This document shows positions 36,545-44,724 of a DNA stretch of 64,000 nt, piece by piece; position 1 is the first letter of the stretch, and each line of letters begins with the position of its first letter. The notes below the pieces were generated by a model. The model saw only the letters and a program-made list of their open reading frames with translations, was not told the DNA's origin and made no database searches. Location of the stretch: assembly GCA_044239865.1 (NCBI GenBank), contig JBIIAO010000002.1:1-64000 (forward strand), written 5' to 3'. Position numbers and translations under genes: made by a program. The stretch is from CAIZGX01 sp044239865. GTDB taxonomy: Bacteria; Bacteroidota; Bacteroidia; Flavobacteriales_D; Sanyastnellaceae.

Positions 36545-37105
36545 TTAAAAGTCAGCGATTTGAATATCTACATCCACTCCGAAGAACCAAGATTTCCCAA
36601 TCGAGCTATCGTTATTCAATGATTTTATAAAAGAATTTGCTGCAGAAATATTAACTGATAAACCGTTTTCAAATAATATTCCGGCACCACCTTCAAATCT
36701 CACCGAGGTCAAATCAACATTGGAGTTTGTGTTGAATGGAACCAAAAACAATTGAGTTCCACCAAAAACAAATGGACCTTCATCTTCCAAGAAATAACCT
36801 TTTATTCTCACATGTGGCGTTATCGCCGAAACTCTGATTAAATTTTCTTCTGAACCAATTTTGACTTTACTGTTAAAGTACTGAAAATTGGCACCTGCAA
36901 AAATTCCCAAATGACCATCAAGTGTGCGCTTCTCACCGCGCATACCTAGACTAAAATTATTCGCACTACCGCTAAACAATGAACTGTCACCAGTAGAAAT
37001 ATTATAGGAACTAAAAAGAAAGCCCGGAGAAGCGTAGATGTTTTGACCGTTCACTCTACCAAATAGCAAAAATGCTCCAATTAAAATCAAAAATTCTTTT
37101 TTCAT
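36545..37105 (-). CDS. small outer-membrane beta-barrel-like protein
   Basis: 186 residues from ATG 37105. A clear signal peptide (MKKEFLILIGAFLLFGRVNGQ) is followed by alternating amphipathic strands such as NFSLGMRGEK, GHLGIFAGANFQYF, PHVRIKGYFLE, FVFGGTQLFLV and WFFGVDVDIQIADF, ending in Phe as outer-membrane barrels do. The pattern fits an eight-stranded OmpA/OmpW-like barrel; no specific family is recognised. It is transcribed away from carB and converges on the alpha/beta hydrolase gene, with about 108 bp of AT-rich DNA between that holds no clear terminator. Confidence 0.75.
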   Translation of the reverse strand: MKKEFLILIGAFLLFGRVNGQNIYASPGFLFSSYNISTGDSSLFSGSANNFSLGMRGEKRTLDGHLGIFAGANFQYFNSKVKIGSEENLIRVSAITPHVRIKGYFLEDEGPFVFGGTQLFLVPFNTNSNVDLTSVRFEGGAGILFENGLSVNISAANSFIKSLNNDSSIGKSWFFGVDVDIQIADF

Positions 37106-37111
37106 ATGCCA

Positions 37112-37119
37112 CAAAGATA
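37112..37119 (-). promoter_or_regulatory. -7 promoter box for outer-membrane protein, possibly leaderless
   Basis: TATCTTTG on the minus strand, a perfect TAnnTTTG box ending 6 bp before ATG 37105. The predicted transcript would begin at or next to the start codon. Confidence 0.5.
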
Positions 37120-37285
37120 TTAATTATTTACATTTTTTCACCTCGTTTCTACCCAACTATAAAATTTCTAACGCGCACAATCCCACTTTATTTTTCAATA
37201 CTTGTTTTTTGTTGCTTAGACTGATCATTTCAATGTTGTCAACAACTGTTAAAATCTCTATTTGCACCATAACGGTTGTTGGTTG

Positions 37286-37293
37286 TAATTTCG
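37286..37293 (+). promoter_or_regulatory. -7-like promoter box for carB
   Basis: TAATTTCG, the TAnnTTcG variant, 56 bp before the carB ATG. A leader of about 50 nt would include the hairpin at 37316-37338. Confidence 0.4.
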
Positions 37294-37315
37294 CAATCGT
37301 ATTAGAAACACGCGC

Positions 37316-37338
37316 CTTACTTCACCCTACGAAGTGAG
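37316..37338 (+). promoter_or_regulatory. leader hairpin immediately upstream of carB start
   Basis: CTTACTTC, loop ACCCTAC, GAAGTGAG gives an 8 bp stem (one G-U pair) followed by AT and a run of ten adenines that reaches the ATG at 37350. The A-run, not a T-run, argues against an intrinsic terminator on this strand. A role in ribosome access is possible; pyrimidine-dependent control is untested. Confidence 0.4.
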
Positions 37339-37349
37339 ATAAAAAAAAA

Positions 37350-40166
37350 ATGCCTAAAGACAAAAGCATTAAGTCGGTCCTCATTATTGGTTCTGGACCC
37401 ATCGTTATCGGACAAGCCTGTGAATTTGATTACTCTGGAAGCCAAGCTGCACGGTCTTTGCGTGAGGAAGGCATTGAAGTAACACTTATCAATAGCAACC
37501 CTGCAACCATTATGACCGACAAGGTTGTTGCAGACAATATATACCTGCTTCCCCTTGAAACGGCTAGCATTGAAACCATTTTAAAAAATCACAAAATCGA
37601 TGTTGTTCTTCCAACCATGGGTGGACAAACAGCGTTGAACCTTGCCATTCAATGCGAAGAGAGCGGCCTGTGGGAACAGTACGGTGTTCGCATGGTGGGA
37701 GTAGATACCAAAGCCATAGAAATTACTGAAAACCGCGAGGCGTTTCGCGATTTAATGATTGAAATCGGAGTGCCAATGGCTCCACAATTAACCGCAAAGT
37801 CTTTCCTTGAAGGAAAAGAAATTGCACAACAATTCGGATTCCCACTTTGTATTCGCCCTTCTTACACGCTTGGCGGATCAGGAGCGAGCCTTGTGCACAA
37901 CCAATCTGACTTCGACCGTTTGCTCACACGCGGACTTCACCTCTCGCCTATTCACGAAGTCATGATTGACAAAGCGTTAATGGGTTGGAAGGAATACGAA
38001 CTCGAGCTGCTTCGCGATGCGAACGACAACGTAGTCATCATCTGTAGCATTGAAAACTTCGATCCAATTGGAATTCACACCGGAGACAGTATCACTGTTG
38101 CTCCGGCCATGACTTTAAGTGATACTACTTTCCAAAAGATGCGCGACATGGCCATTATGATGATGCGCGCCATTGGAAATTTCGCAGGGGGATGTAACGT
38201 TCAATTCGCGGTTTCTCCCGATGCGAACGAAGACATTATTGCCATTGAAATTAATCCGCGCGTTTCGCGCTCTTCAGCACTGGCCTCGAAAGCAACTGGA
38301 TATCCGATTGCGAAAATTGCCGCAAAGTTAGCAATAGGCTATCACCTCGACGAACTTCAAAATCAGATTACGAAAAGCACTTCAGCTTTATTCGAGCCTA
38401 CGTTAGACTACGTAATTGTGAAAATACCACGTTGGAATTTCGATAAATTCCCTGGATGCAATCGCGAATTAGGTTTGCAAATGAAGAGCGTTGGAGAAGT
38501 TATGGGAATTGGAAGAACCTTCCAAGAAGCCCTTCAAAAAGCTTGTCAATCCTTAGAAATAAATCGAAACGGATTAGGCGCCGACGGCAAAGAACTTCGC
38601 GACCAACAAGAAATATTAGACTCCTTAGAACACCCAAGTTGGAATCGTATTTTCCACATTTACGACGCTATTAAATTGGGAATTCCATTCAAGACCATTC
38701 AAGAAAAAACGCGCATCGATTTATGGTTCTTGAAACAGATTGAAGAATTACTTCAGTTGGAACGCGTGATTGAAAAGCACACGCTTGCTTCCATTCCGAA
38801 AGAATTGTTGTTCGAAGCGAAGCAAAAAGGTTATGCCGACAGACAGATTGCGCATCTCTTGAAATGTTTGGAAAGTGAAGTCTATACAAAGCGCGACGAG
38901 ATGGGCATTCAGCGTGTTTACAAATTAGTAGACACATGCGCTGCCGAGTTCGAAGCGAAGACTCCATATTACTACAGCACGTTTGAATATGAGAACGAAA
39001 GTGTTCGTTCCGAAAACAAAAAAGTAATTGTTTTGGGAAGCGGACCGAACCGCATTGGTCAGGGTATTGAATTCGACTACTCGTGCGTGCACGGTGTACT
39101 TGCAGCAAAAGAATGCGGATATGAAACCATCATGATCAATTGCAATCCGGAAACCGTTTCAACCGATTTCGATACTGCAGATAAATTGTATTTCGAGCCG
39201 GTATTCTGGGAACACATTTACGATATCATTCGTCATGAAAACCCCGTGGGAGTCATTGTTCAGCTTGGCGGACAGACTGCATTGAAGCTTGCAGAAAAAT
39301 TACAGCGCTACGGAATTAAAATATTGGGAACCTCTTTCGACGCGTTAGACTTGGCGGAAGATCGCGGTCGTTTTTCAAATTGCTTGAAAGAAAATAACAT
39401 TCCTTATCCAAAATTCGGAGTCGTAGAAAACGCAGAGCAAGCCATTGAGCTTTCGAAAAATTTAGGCTTCCCGTTATTGGTTCGTCCGAGCTACGTGCTT
39501 GGCGGACAAAAGATGAAGATTGTGATTAACGAACACGAATTGGAGCAGCATGTGGTGAATATTCTTAACGACATGCCCGACAATCAGATTTTGTTAGACC
39601 ACTTCTTGGAAGGCGCTATTGAAGCGGAAGCCGACGCCATTTGCGACGGAACCGATGTTTACATCATTGGCATTATGCAGCACATTGAACCTGCTGGAAT
39701 TCACAGTGGCGATTCTTACGGTGTTCTTCCTCCGTATAACTTGGGCGACCTGGTTATGACTCAGATTGAAGAGCACACGAAGAAGATTGCCTTGGCGCTT
39801 GGAACGGTTGGTCTGATTAACATTCAGTTCGCCATTAAAGACGACGTTGTATACATTATTGAAGCGAATCCGCGTGCGTCGCGCACAGTGCCTTTCATAG
39901 CAAAAGCCTACGACGAACCGTATGTTAACTATGCAACGAAAGTTATGTTGGGTGAATTGAAGGTGAAGGACATTAACTTCCAACCGAAACGAAACGGCTA
40001 CGCGATCAAAATCCCTGTATTCAGCTACGAAAAATTCCCTGAGGTAAACAAAGAACTCGGTCCAGAAATGAAATCAACCGGCGAAGCCATTCGATTTATC
40101 AAAGACTTGAAGGATCCGTTTTTTAGGCAGATTTTTTCGGAGCGCAACCTTTATCTATCAAAATAA
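37350..40166 (+). CDS. carB: carbamoyl-phosphate synthase large subunit
   Basis: 938 residues. It makes carbamoyl phosphate from bicarbonate, ATP and glutamine-derived ammonia for pyrimidines and arginine. Both homologous ATP-grasp halves are present: GSGPIVIGQACEFDYSGSQA (12-31) with CIRPSYTLGGSGA in the first, and LGSGPNRIGQGIEFDYSCVH with LVRPSYVLGGQKM in the second, plus EINPRVSRSSALASKATGYPIA and EANPRASRTVPFIAKA. The protein ends soon after the second ATP-grasp half, so the C-terminal MGS-like allosteric domain of the roughly 1,070-residue E. coli enzyme is missing; this shorter form is usual in Bacteroidota. carA is not in the window. A hairpin array begins at the stop codon. Confidence 0.97.
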   Translation: MPKDKSIKSVLIIGSGPIVIGQACEFDYSGSQAARSLREEGIEVTLINSNPATIMTDKVVADNIYLLPLETASIETILKNHKIDVVLPTMGGQTALNLAIQCEESGLWEQYGVRMVGVDTKAIEITENREAFRDLMIEIGVPMAPQLTAKSFLEGKEIAQQFGFPLCIRPSYTLGGSGASLVHNQSDFDRLLTRGLHLSPIHEVMIDKALMGWKEYELELLRDANDNVVIICSIENFDPIGIHTGDSITVAPAMTLSDTTFQKMRDMAIMMMRAIGNFAGGCNVQFAVSPDANEDIIAIEINPRVSRSSALASKATGYPIAKIAAKLAIGYHLDELQNQITKSTSALFEPTLDYVIVKIPRWNFDKFPGCNRELGLQMKSVGEVMGIGRTFQEALQKACQSLEINRNGLGADGKELRDQQEILDSLEHPSWNRIFHIYDAIKLGIPFKTIQEKTRIDLWFLKQIEELLQLERVIEKHTLASIPKELLFEAKQKGYADRQIAHLLKCLESEVYTKRDEMGIQRVYKLVDTCAAEFEAKTPYYYSTFEYENESVRSENKKVIVLGSGPNRIGQGIEFDYSCVHGVLAAKECGYETIMINCNPETVSTDFDTADKLYFEPVFWEHIYDIIRHENPVGVIVQLGGQTALKLAEKLQRYGIKILGTSFDALDLAEDRGRFSNCLKENNIPYPKFGVVENAEQAIELSKNLGFPLLVRPSYVLGGQKMKIVINEHELEQHVVNILNDMPDNQILLDHFLEGAIEAEADAICDGTDVYIIGIMQHIEPAGIHSGDSYGVLPPYNLGDLVMTQIEEHTKKIALALGTVGLINIQFAIKDDVVYIIEANPRASRTVPFIAKAYDEPYVNYATKVMLGELKVKDINFQPKRNGYAIKIPVFSYEKFPEVNKELGPEMKSTGEAIRFIKDLKDPFFRQIFSERNLYLSK

Positions 40167-40269
40167 CAATCGAAGCGAGCTTCGATCAATCACAATGTGA
40201 TCAATCACCTGCGGTGATCAATTTGTCTTCGACAAATCAATTGCTTCGCAATCAATCCTTCGGATTAAA
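40165..40269 (+). repeat. hairpin array A: six stem-loops with ATCAAT linkers, 3' of carB
   Basis: Starting at the carB stop, six perfect stem-loops occur in a row: CGAAGC-GA-GCTTCG (40171), CACA-A-TGTG (40191), CACC-TGC-GGTG (40206), TTGTC-TTC-GACAA (40223), TGC-TTC-GCA (40242) and CC-TTC-GG (40257). The five gaps between them are all exactly ATCAAT. Each flanking AT/AT adds two more pairs to each stem. Stem sequences differ from unit to unit while self-complementarity is kept. This is not a CRISPR (no constant repeat with long spacers) nor a plain terminator. Confidence 0.85.
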
Positions 40270-40333
40270 AGTTCAGCCTAAAAAAATCACCGAAGTAAAG
40301 AGGGGTATTATAAAAAGAAGAAAGGAGAAGAGA

Positions 40334-40474
40334 ATGAAATATTCACCTGCTACTGAGAGAAGAATGAAGTTAGTTAAAGCAGGTAAAGTGATAGGTGGAA
40401 TAGCTTTTACAGCTTTGTATGCTATCCTGTATAATATAATCGGGCTTCCACGCATTAATAGAGGGCAAGAATAA
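40334..40474 (+). CDS. small putative membrane protein (46 aa)
   Basis: 46 residues: basic N-terminus (MKYSPATERRMKLVKAGK) and one hydrophobic helix (VIGGIAFTALYAILYNIIG), ending LPRINRGQE. A purine-rich AAAGGAGAAG stands just upstream of the ATG, unusual in a genome where Shine-Dalgarno sequences look rare, and it decides this start over in-frame codons further upstream. Not recognised as a named family. The DNA coding its C-terminal part belongs to a segment duplicated, in decayed form, 1 kb downstream, where the reading frame is lost. Confidence 0.5.
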   Translation: MKYSPATERRMKLVKAGKVIGGIAFTALYAILYNIIGLPRINRGQE

Positions 40475-40613
40475 TCAAAGGCAAGATAAGTTTCTTTATA
40501 TTAATAGCTTGATCAACCGACCGGTTTTTTTTGTGATCCATATTTTAGAAAGTAAATACTTTTTTTACCCTTCTTCTTTTTTAAGGGGTTTTTGGTCTAA
40601 GTTTGTAACTGTA
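40409..40613 (+). repeat. intergenic duplication, copy 1
   Basis: About 205 bp related to 41423-41628. Shared blocks, in the same order, include GCTTCC..GCA..ATTAATAGAGGGCAA, AAGGCAA.ATAAGTTTCTTTA, GATTAACCGA-like followed by GGTTTTTTTT, and CCTTCTTCTTTTT. It begins inside the 46-residue gene and runs to just before the next gene's signal-peptide coding region. Confidence 0.75.
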
Positions 40614-40630
40614 CAAATACGATATGCCCT

Positions 40631-41146
40631 CTGAAAAATCTAAAATTAACATTTATTTTCCTATTCATACTAGGCACAAGTGTAACCGCTTTATCTCAGA
40701 ATGAAGGCACAGAATCTTTTGCTAGCGTATTTGCTTCCTTGGATATAGATTCATTAAAAGAGCATATGCACGATTCATATTACGATCAGCCCGAGTTTAG
40801 AGGCAAAGGTAAATTTCTAGATGCGATTAAGGATCCCGTTTTATGGAAAAAACTTATCACAGAGAAGGATGGAAGCTATATTGCTGTTTTTGCTCCCGGA
40901 GTAGAATGGGATCTTTCTACCAAGGATAGCATTTGGTACGAATCAATTTTTATAAAGAGCACGGTGGATTCATATTACGACAATACCCTTAAGAATCTGG
41001 AATACGACAGATATGAATATGAGGTTTTAACTCAGGAGGACGGGACTATCCAAGAGCATTATACCTTATTTAAAAATGGTGAATTCTATAAAAGCTATTG
41101 GGTTTGTGGACATTATAACAAGATATCCTCCATATCTGAGGAATAG
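40631..41146 (+). CDS. small exported protein, probable CTG start
   Basis: About 171 residues. The first standard start (TTG 40739) lies inside the protein; reading further upstream in frame reveals a textbook signal peptide, KNLKLTFIFLFILGTSVTALSQ, directly after CTG at 40631, and a stop codon lies at 40598. No ATG, GTG or TTG precedes the signal peptide after that stop. I therefore place the start at CTG; an ATA at 40622 is the other option, or the gene lost its ATG by mutation. The mature part is acidic and aromatic (HMHDSYYDQPEFRGKGKFLDAI, WDLSTKDSIWYESIFIKST) and matches no family I recognise. A strong terminator follows. Confidence 0.6.
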   Translation: MKNLKLTFIFLFILGTSVTALSQNEGTESFASVFASLDIDSLKEHMHDSYYDQPEFRGKGKFLDAIKDPVLWKKLITEKDGSYIAVFAPGVEWDLSTKDSIWYESIFIKSTVDSYYDNTLKNLEYDRYEYEVLTQEDGTIQEHYTLFKNGEFYKSYWVCGHYNKISSISEE

Positions 41147-41156
41147 AATAATTCAT

Positions 41157-41186
41157 AAAAAAAGCCAGCTTTAAAGCTGGCTTTTA
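41157..41186. terminator. bidirectional intrinsic terminator
   Basis: AAAGCCAGCTTT directly followed by AAAGCTGGCTTT, a perfect 12 bp inverted repeat with A-run before and T-rich end after. It lies between the convergent genes ending at 41146 and 41205 and can serve both. Confidence 0.85.
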
Positions 41187-41204
41187 CCTTGGTATTTTAT
41201 TCTA

Positions 41205-41396
41205 TTATGCTTTTTTAGGGGAAAGAGCATCACAACTTTTCGGTAATTCAGCTACGAATGCTTTCATACCGGGTGATTGCTTATAAGCAACAAAATCCTG
41301 GGACATTTTAATAATAAATCCTTGATTCCTAACATTCATGATAATGCTATTTGCGAATTTTTTGAATGTATCGGTTACCGTAAGATCATATTTCAT
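41205..41396 (-). CDS. small hypothetical protein (63 aa)
   Basis: 63 residues from ATG 41396 (MKYDLTVTDTFKKFANSII). It has no signal peptide or membrane helix; the middle (NVRNQGFIIKMSQDFVAYKQSPGMKAFVAEL) looks like mixed alpha/beta. A TTG two codons upstream is possible. The shared terminator at its 3' end supports it as a real transcript. No family recognised. It lies between the two copies of the duplicated intergenic segment. Confidence 0.5.
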   Translation of the reverse strand: MKYDLTVTDTFKKFANSIIMNVRNQGFIIKMSQDFVAYKQSPGMKAFVAELPKSCDALSPKKA

Positions 41397-41422
41397 ATTC
41401 AATGAAAGTTCAGCTATAACTT

Positions 41423-41628
41423 TTGCTGGCTTTATATGCTATGCTATAAAATATGATCTGGCTTCCGCAAATTAATAGAGGGCAACAATAATAAAAGGCA
41501 AAATAAGTTTCTTTAAATACAGAGCCCGATTAACCGAATGGTTTTTTTTGCGGCCCGTGCTTTGGATAAAAAATATTTTTTAATCCTTCTTCTTTTTCAC
41601 GGGGATTCGACAAATATTGCACTGTTAA
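41423..41628 (+). repeat. intergenic duplication, copy 2 (decayed)
   Basis: Counterpart of 40409-40613, collinear with many substitutions. The part matching the 46-residue gene has a broken frame. Copy 2 sits just before the exported-protein gene at 41657, as copy 1 sits just before the one at 40631, so the duplication probably once included a whole small transcription unit. Confidence 0.72.
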
Positions 41629-41656
41629 TAAATTAATAACCACTTGAAAAAAAAGC

Positions 41657-42094
41657 ATGAAAAAGAACACTTTTCAAGGTTTGATCAAAAAAGGATTTTT
41701 GACAACTGCATTCTTAGCCTTTGCCATCTTGGGATTCTCTCAAAAGAAGCAAGAAGTAACGGACTCTTTATCTGTAATGCTTTCTAAAGAGTTCGGAAGA
41801 ACTTTCACACTCGATTCAAATATGTCATTAGGGTGTCAGAATAACGCAAAGGAAAGCTACTATGGACAAGTGATTCCCCCGGTGAAGGGTCAAGCCCATT
41901 ATCACGCACGTTTAAAGATGGAAGATGATCAAGTTTTGGACATCCTAAGCATAACTACAGCAGTAAGAGATATTAAGGAGCTTGTTCAAAGACAAGATGC
42001 CTTCGCTTATCTAAACGAGATCTCAGCATCAAGATTCTGGGTCGAAGAGATTAAGGTAGAAAACACTTACTTTTTAGTAGTTGGTTTGGATTAA
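41657..42094 (+). CDS. small exported hypothetical protein
   Basis: 145 residues. A signal peptide (MKKNTFQGLIKKGFLTTAFLAFAILGFSQ) is followed by a charged mature region with YYGQVIPPVKGQAHYHARLKMEDDQVLDI and a single Cys. No family recognised. It follows copy 2 of the duplicated intergenic segment, so it may share ancestry of its control region with the exported-protein gene at 40631; the two proteins themselves show no convincing similarity by eye. Confidence 0.75.
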   Translation: MKKNTFQGLIKKGFLTTAFLAFAILGFSQKKQEVTDSLSVMLSKEFGRTFTLDSNMSLGCQNNAKESYYGQVIPPVKGQAHYHARLKMEDDQVLDILSITTAVRDIKELVQRQDAFAYLNEISASRFWVEEIKVENTYFLVVGLD

Positions 42095-42123
42095 CTAAAC
42101 GATAAGGAACAAAAAGGTAGCGA

Positions 42124-43584
42124 TTAAAGCCCTTTTATGTAACTATCAAACGAATCATTAAACGCGGTCCCTCCCGCCGTGCGGTGTTTAGACAGCTTTT
42201 TGAATTCTACCAAAGACCACAACACAAATTCCATAAGGAAAGGAACGTCAGCGGTTGCAACGTTAGGTTGATACTTGTTTAACAATATTACAAGAGGTTC
42301 AACGGAAAGGAGCGCTTTCACGTACGTCTCTTCGTTTGATTCATCGATTAGCTCGAAGGAGTCTGCATCGAAAAACCATTGAATCACTTCGTCGTATGGG
42401 GTCGATTGATCTTGCTTTTTCAGCTTTTCAATTTTCGGGAAATAGTTCAAGAAAAGTGTTTTCGTGGCTTCACCAATTAAGTGATTCGCAACGAATGACG
42501 TTCCCTCCTGTTCGCCTTCGTAGACCAATTCAACCTTACCAGTTATGGAAGGAATCATTCCCATAAGGTCGCTGAAACGAACAGCAGTGACATTTTCTTT
42601 ATTCATTAACGCACGACGTTCAGCGGTGCTAATTAAATTTTCGAAGGCCGTAATGCTCATACGCGCACTCACGCCGCTCTTGTGATCAATGTATTCGCTT
42701 TGTCTTGCTTCGAACGCTATTTGCTCTAGGATATCGCGAGCCAATTCCGGAACATGAACCTTGCACAAACGGTCGTCCAACTTCTCGGATTCTTGCTTTG
42801 TGATTTTCTTCGCGGTTTGAATATCGGCTGAGTAGTGCGTTAAAATCTGAGAGCCAATGCGGTCTTTCAGCGGGGTGACAATGCTTCCGCGGTTGGTGTA
42901 GTCTTCCGGATTCGCGGTGAAGACAAACTGTAAATCGAGCGGAAGTCTTAATTTGAATCCGCGAATCTGCACATCTCCTTCTTCCAAAATGTTAAAAAGC
43001 GCTACTTGAATACGCGCTTGTAAATCGGGCAATTCGTTAATCACGAAAAGACATCTGTTCGCTCGCGGAATCATTCCGAAATGAATCACGCGTTCATCGG
43101 CGTAACTCAATTTCAAATTGGAAGCCTTAATCGGATCGATGTCTCCAATTAAATCGGCAATGGTCACATCGGGTGTTGCTAACTTTTCGAAAAAGCGCTC
43201 CGAACGATGAAGCCATGTGATAGGTGTTTCATCGCCTTTCTCTTCCATAAGATCGCGAGCATAGCGGCTAATCGGATGGAACGGATCATCGTTCATTTCA
43301 CTTCCAGATACAAAAGGAATGTACTCATCTAACAAGTTAATCATGAGACGTGCAATGCGTGTTTTCCCTTGCCCGCGTAAGCCCAGAAGATTGATGTTGT
43401 GTTTCGATAAAATGGCGCGTTCCAATTGTGGAATCACGGTGTCTTCGTATCCGTGCATTCCATGAAATGTATTTTTTCCTTCTTGAATGGAAACGATGAG
43501 GTTGTCGCGCAATTCTGTTTTAATGCTTTTTGAAATATATCCAGAAGCCTTCAGGGTGCCGAATGTTGTGATTGAAGTATTCAT
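42124..43584 (-). CDS. MoxR/magnesium-chelatase-like AAA+ ATPase
   Basis: 486 residues. Walker A is GLRGQGKTRIARL (about 63-75), Walker B-like CLFVINELPDLQARIQVALFNILEEGDVQIRG, sensor 1 FVFTANPEDYTNRGSIVTPLKDRIGSQ and a sensor-2 region later: the magnesium chelatase BchI/MoxR branch. The gene starts on the last base of the VWA gene stop (TAATG), and AAA+/VWA pairs of this type act as metal-insertion or protein-remodelling chaperones. The precise client is not evident; cobalamin or chlorophyll genes are absent from the window. Confidence 0.92.
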   Translation of the reverse strand: MNTSITTFGTLKASGYISKSIKTELRDNLIVSIQEGKNTFHGMHGYEDTVIPQLERAILSKHNINLLGLRGQGKTRIARLMINLLDEYIPFVSGSEMNDDPFHPISRYARDLMEEKGDETPITWLHRSERFFEKLATPDVTIADLIGDIDPIKASNLKLSYADERVIHFGMIPRANRCLFVINELPDLQARIQVALFNILEEGDVQIRGFKLRLPLDLQFVFTANPEDYTNRGSIVTPLKDRIGSQILTHYSADIQTAKKITKQESEKLDDRLCKVHVPELARDILEQIAFEARQSEYIDHKSGVSARMSITAFENLISTAERRALMNKENVTAVRFSDLMGMIPSITGKVELVYEGEQEGTSFVANHLIGEATKTLFLNYFPKIEKLKKQDQSTPYDEVIQWFFDADSFELIDESNEETYVKALLSVEPLVILLNKYQPNVATADVPFLMEFVLWSLVEFKKLSKHRTAGGTAFNDSFDSYIKGL

Positions 43585-44693
43585 TAATTAATTCGTTTTT
43601 TTCTATTCGTTTCGTAATCGTGAAAAATCATTTCACCCAATCCTTTCAATCCTGTATAAAATGCTTTGCCCTTGTTCGACTTCGTGAACTCTTCCACGAA
43701 AGATTGCAAATACGGATCTTGCGCAATCATGAAAGTTGTAATGGGAATGTGCATCTTCCGCGCTTGCGCCGCCATGGTGTAGCAGCGTTCAACAATATGC
43801 TCATCTAACCCGTTGCTGTTTTTGTAGTATTGTCCATCTGGCAAGCGAAGGCAGCTCGGCTTTCCGTCGGTGATCATGAAGATTTGTTTGTTTGTATTCC
43901 TTTTTCTTCGAAGAATGTCCATAGCTAACTCGAGTCCGGCAACCGTGTTCGTATGATACGGACCCACATTTAAGTATGGAAGGTCTTTGATTTTTATTGG
44001 CCAAGCATCATCGCCGAAGACAATCACATCGAGCGTGTCTTTCGGATAGGAAGTCGTGATGAGTTCAGCCAATGCCATTGCCACTTTCTTCGCGGGAGTG
44101 ATTCGGTCTTCACCGTAAAGGATCATGCTGTGACTAATGTCTATCATGAGCACGGTGCTCATTTGCGATTTGTGGTGTGTGTCTTCCACCACCAAATCTT
44201 GTTCGGTTAATTTGAAGTCACCAACGCCGTTGTTGATTTGCGCGTTCTTTAAACTTTCGGTCACTGAAATATTTTCGAATGAATCTCCGAATTGAAAACT
44301 TCGGAATTCTCCAGTTGATTCATCGCCTTGTCCGCTTTTCTTGCTCTTGTGATTTCCCGCACCGCTTTTGCGAATCTTCCCGAAGATCTGATCCATGGCG
44401 TTCTTGCGCAGGGTCCGTTCGGTCTTGGCGGTTATGGACACTTGTCCTTTTCCATCTGGCAGAATCTCTTCCTTCAAATAACCCTTCTTCTTCAGATCTT
44501 CCACGAAATCTTCCATGGTATACTCGTCTGTTGTCAGCTTGTACTCCTTGTCAATCTCTTCCAACCACTCCAACGCCTCATCTACATCTCCGGAGGTATG
44601 CGTAATGAGTTCACTGAACACATCGAACAGTCTCTCGAACGGAGAAAGATTGGGTTCTTCAAAAGGTTTAAAAACGTAACCAGACTTTTGCAT
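43584..44693 (-). CDS. VWA domain protein, partner of MoxR-like ATPase
   Basis: 369 residues. The C-terminal half is a von Willebrand factor A domain with a complete MIDAS: VLMIDISHSMILYGED (DxSxS), a threonine in the central region and MITDGKPSCL. The N-terminal half (1-160) is helical with a KTERTLRKNAMDQIFGKIRKSGAGNHKSKKSGQG basic linker. It is cytoplasmic, without signal or membrane helix. With the overlapping downstream AAA+ gene it forms the BchI/BchD-like or MoxR/VWA pair. A hairpin array lies upstream, belonging to the 3' side of the preceding ATPase gene. Confidence 0.92.
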   Translation of the reverse strand: MQKSGYVFKPFEEPNLSPFERLFDVFSELITHTSGDVDEALEWLEEIDKEYKLTTDEYTMEDFVEDLKKKGYLKEEILPDGKGQVSITAKTERTLRKNAMDQIFGKIRKSGAGNHKSKKSGQGDESTGEFRSFQFGDSFENISVTESLKNAQINNGVGDFKLTEQDLVVEDTHHKSQMSTVLMIDISHSMILYGEDRITPAKKVAMALAELITTSYPKDTLDVIVFGDDAWPIKIKDLPYLNVGPYHTNTVAGLELAMDILRRKRNTNKQIFMITDGKPSCLRLPDGQYYKNSNGLDEHIVERCYTMAAQARKMHIPITTFMIAQDPYLQSFVEEFTKSNKGKAFYTGLKGLGEMIFHDYETNRKKRIN

Positions 44694-44724
44694 GCAAAAG
44701 GAATTTTATTGAAAACATAACGCT

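Noticed and set aside
37316..37350. carB leader hairpin as a terminator of the minus-strand outer-membrane gene
   Set aside because: It lies upstream of that gene, and on the minus strand the T-run precedes the stem.
37350..40166. carB as a truncated pseudogene because it is about 130 residues shorter than E. coli CarB
   Set aside because: Both synthetase halves are complete and the short form without the MGS domain is usual in Bacteroidota.
40165..40269. Hairpin array as a CRISPR
   Set aside because: CRISPRs have a long constant repeat and variable unique spacers; here the constant part is a 6 nt linker and the variable parts are self-complementary. No cas genes are present.
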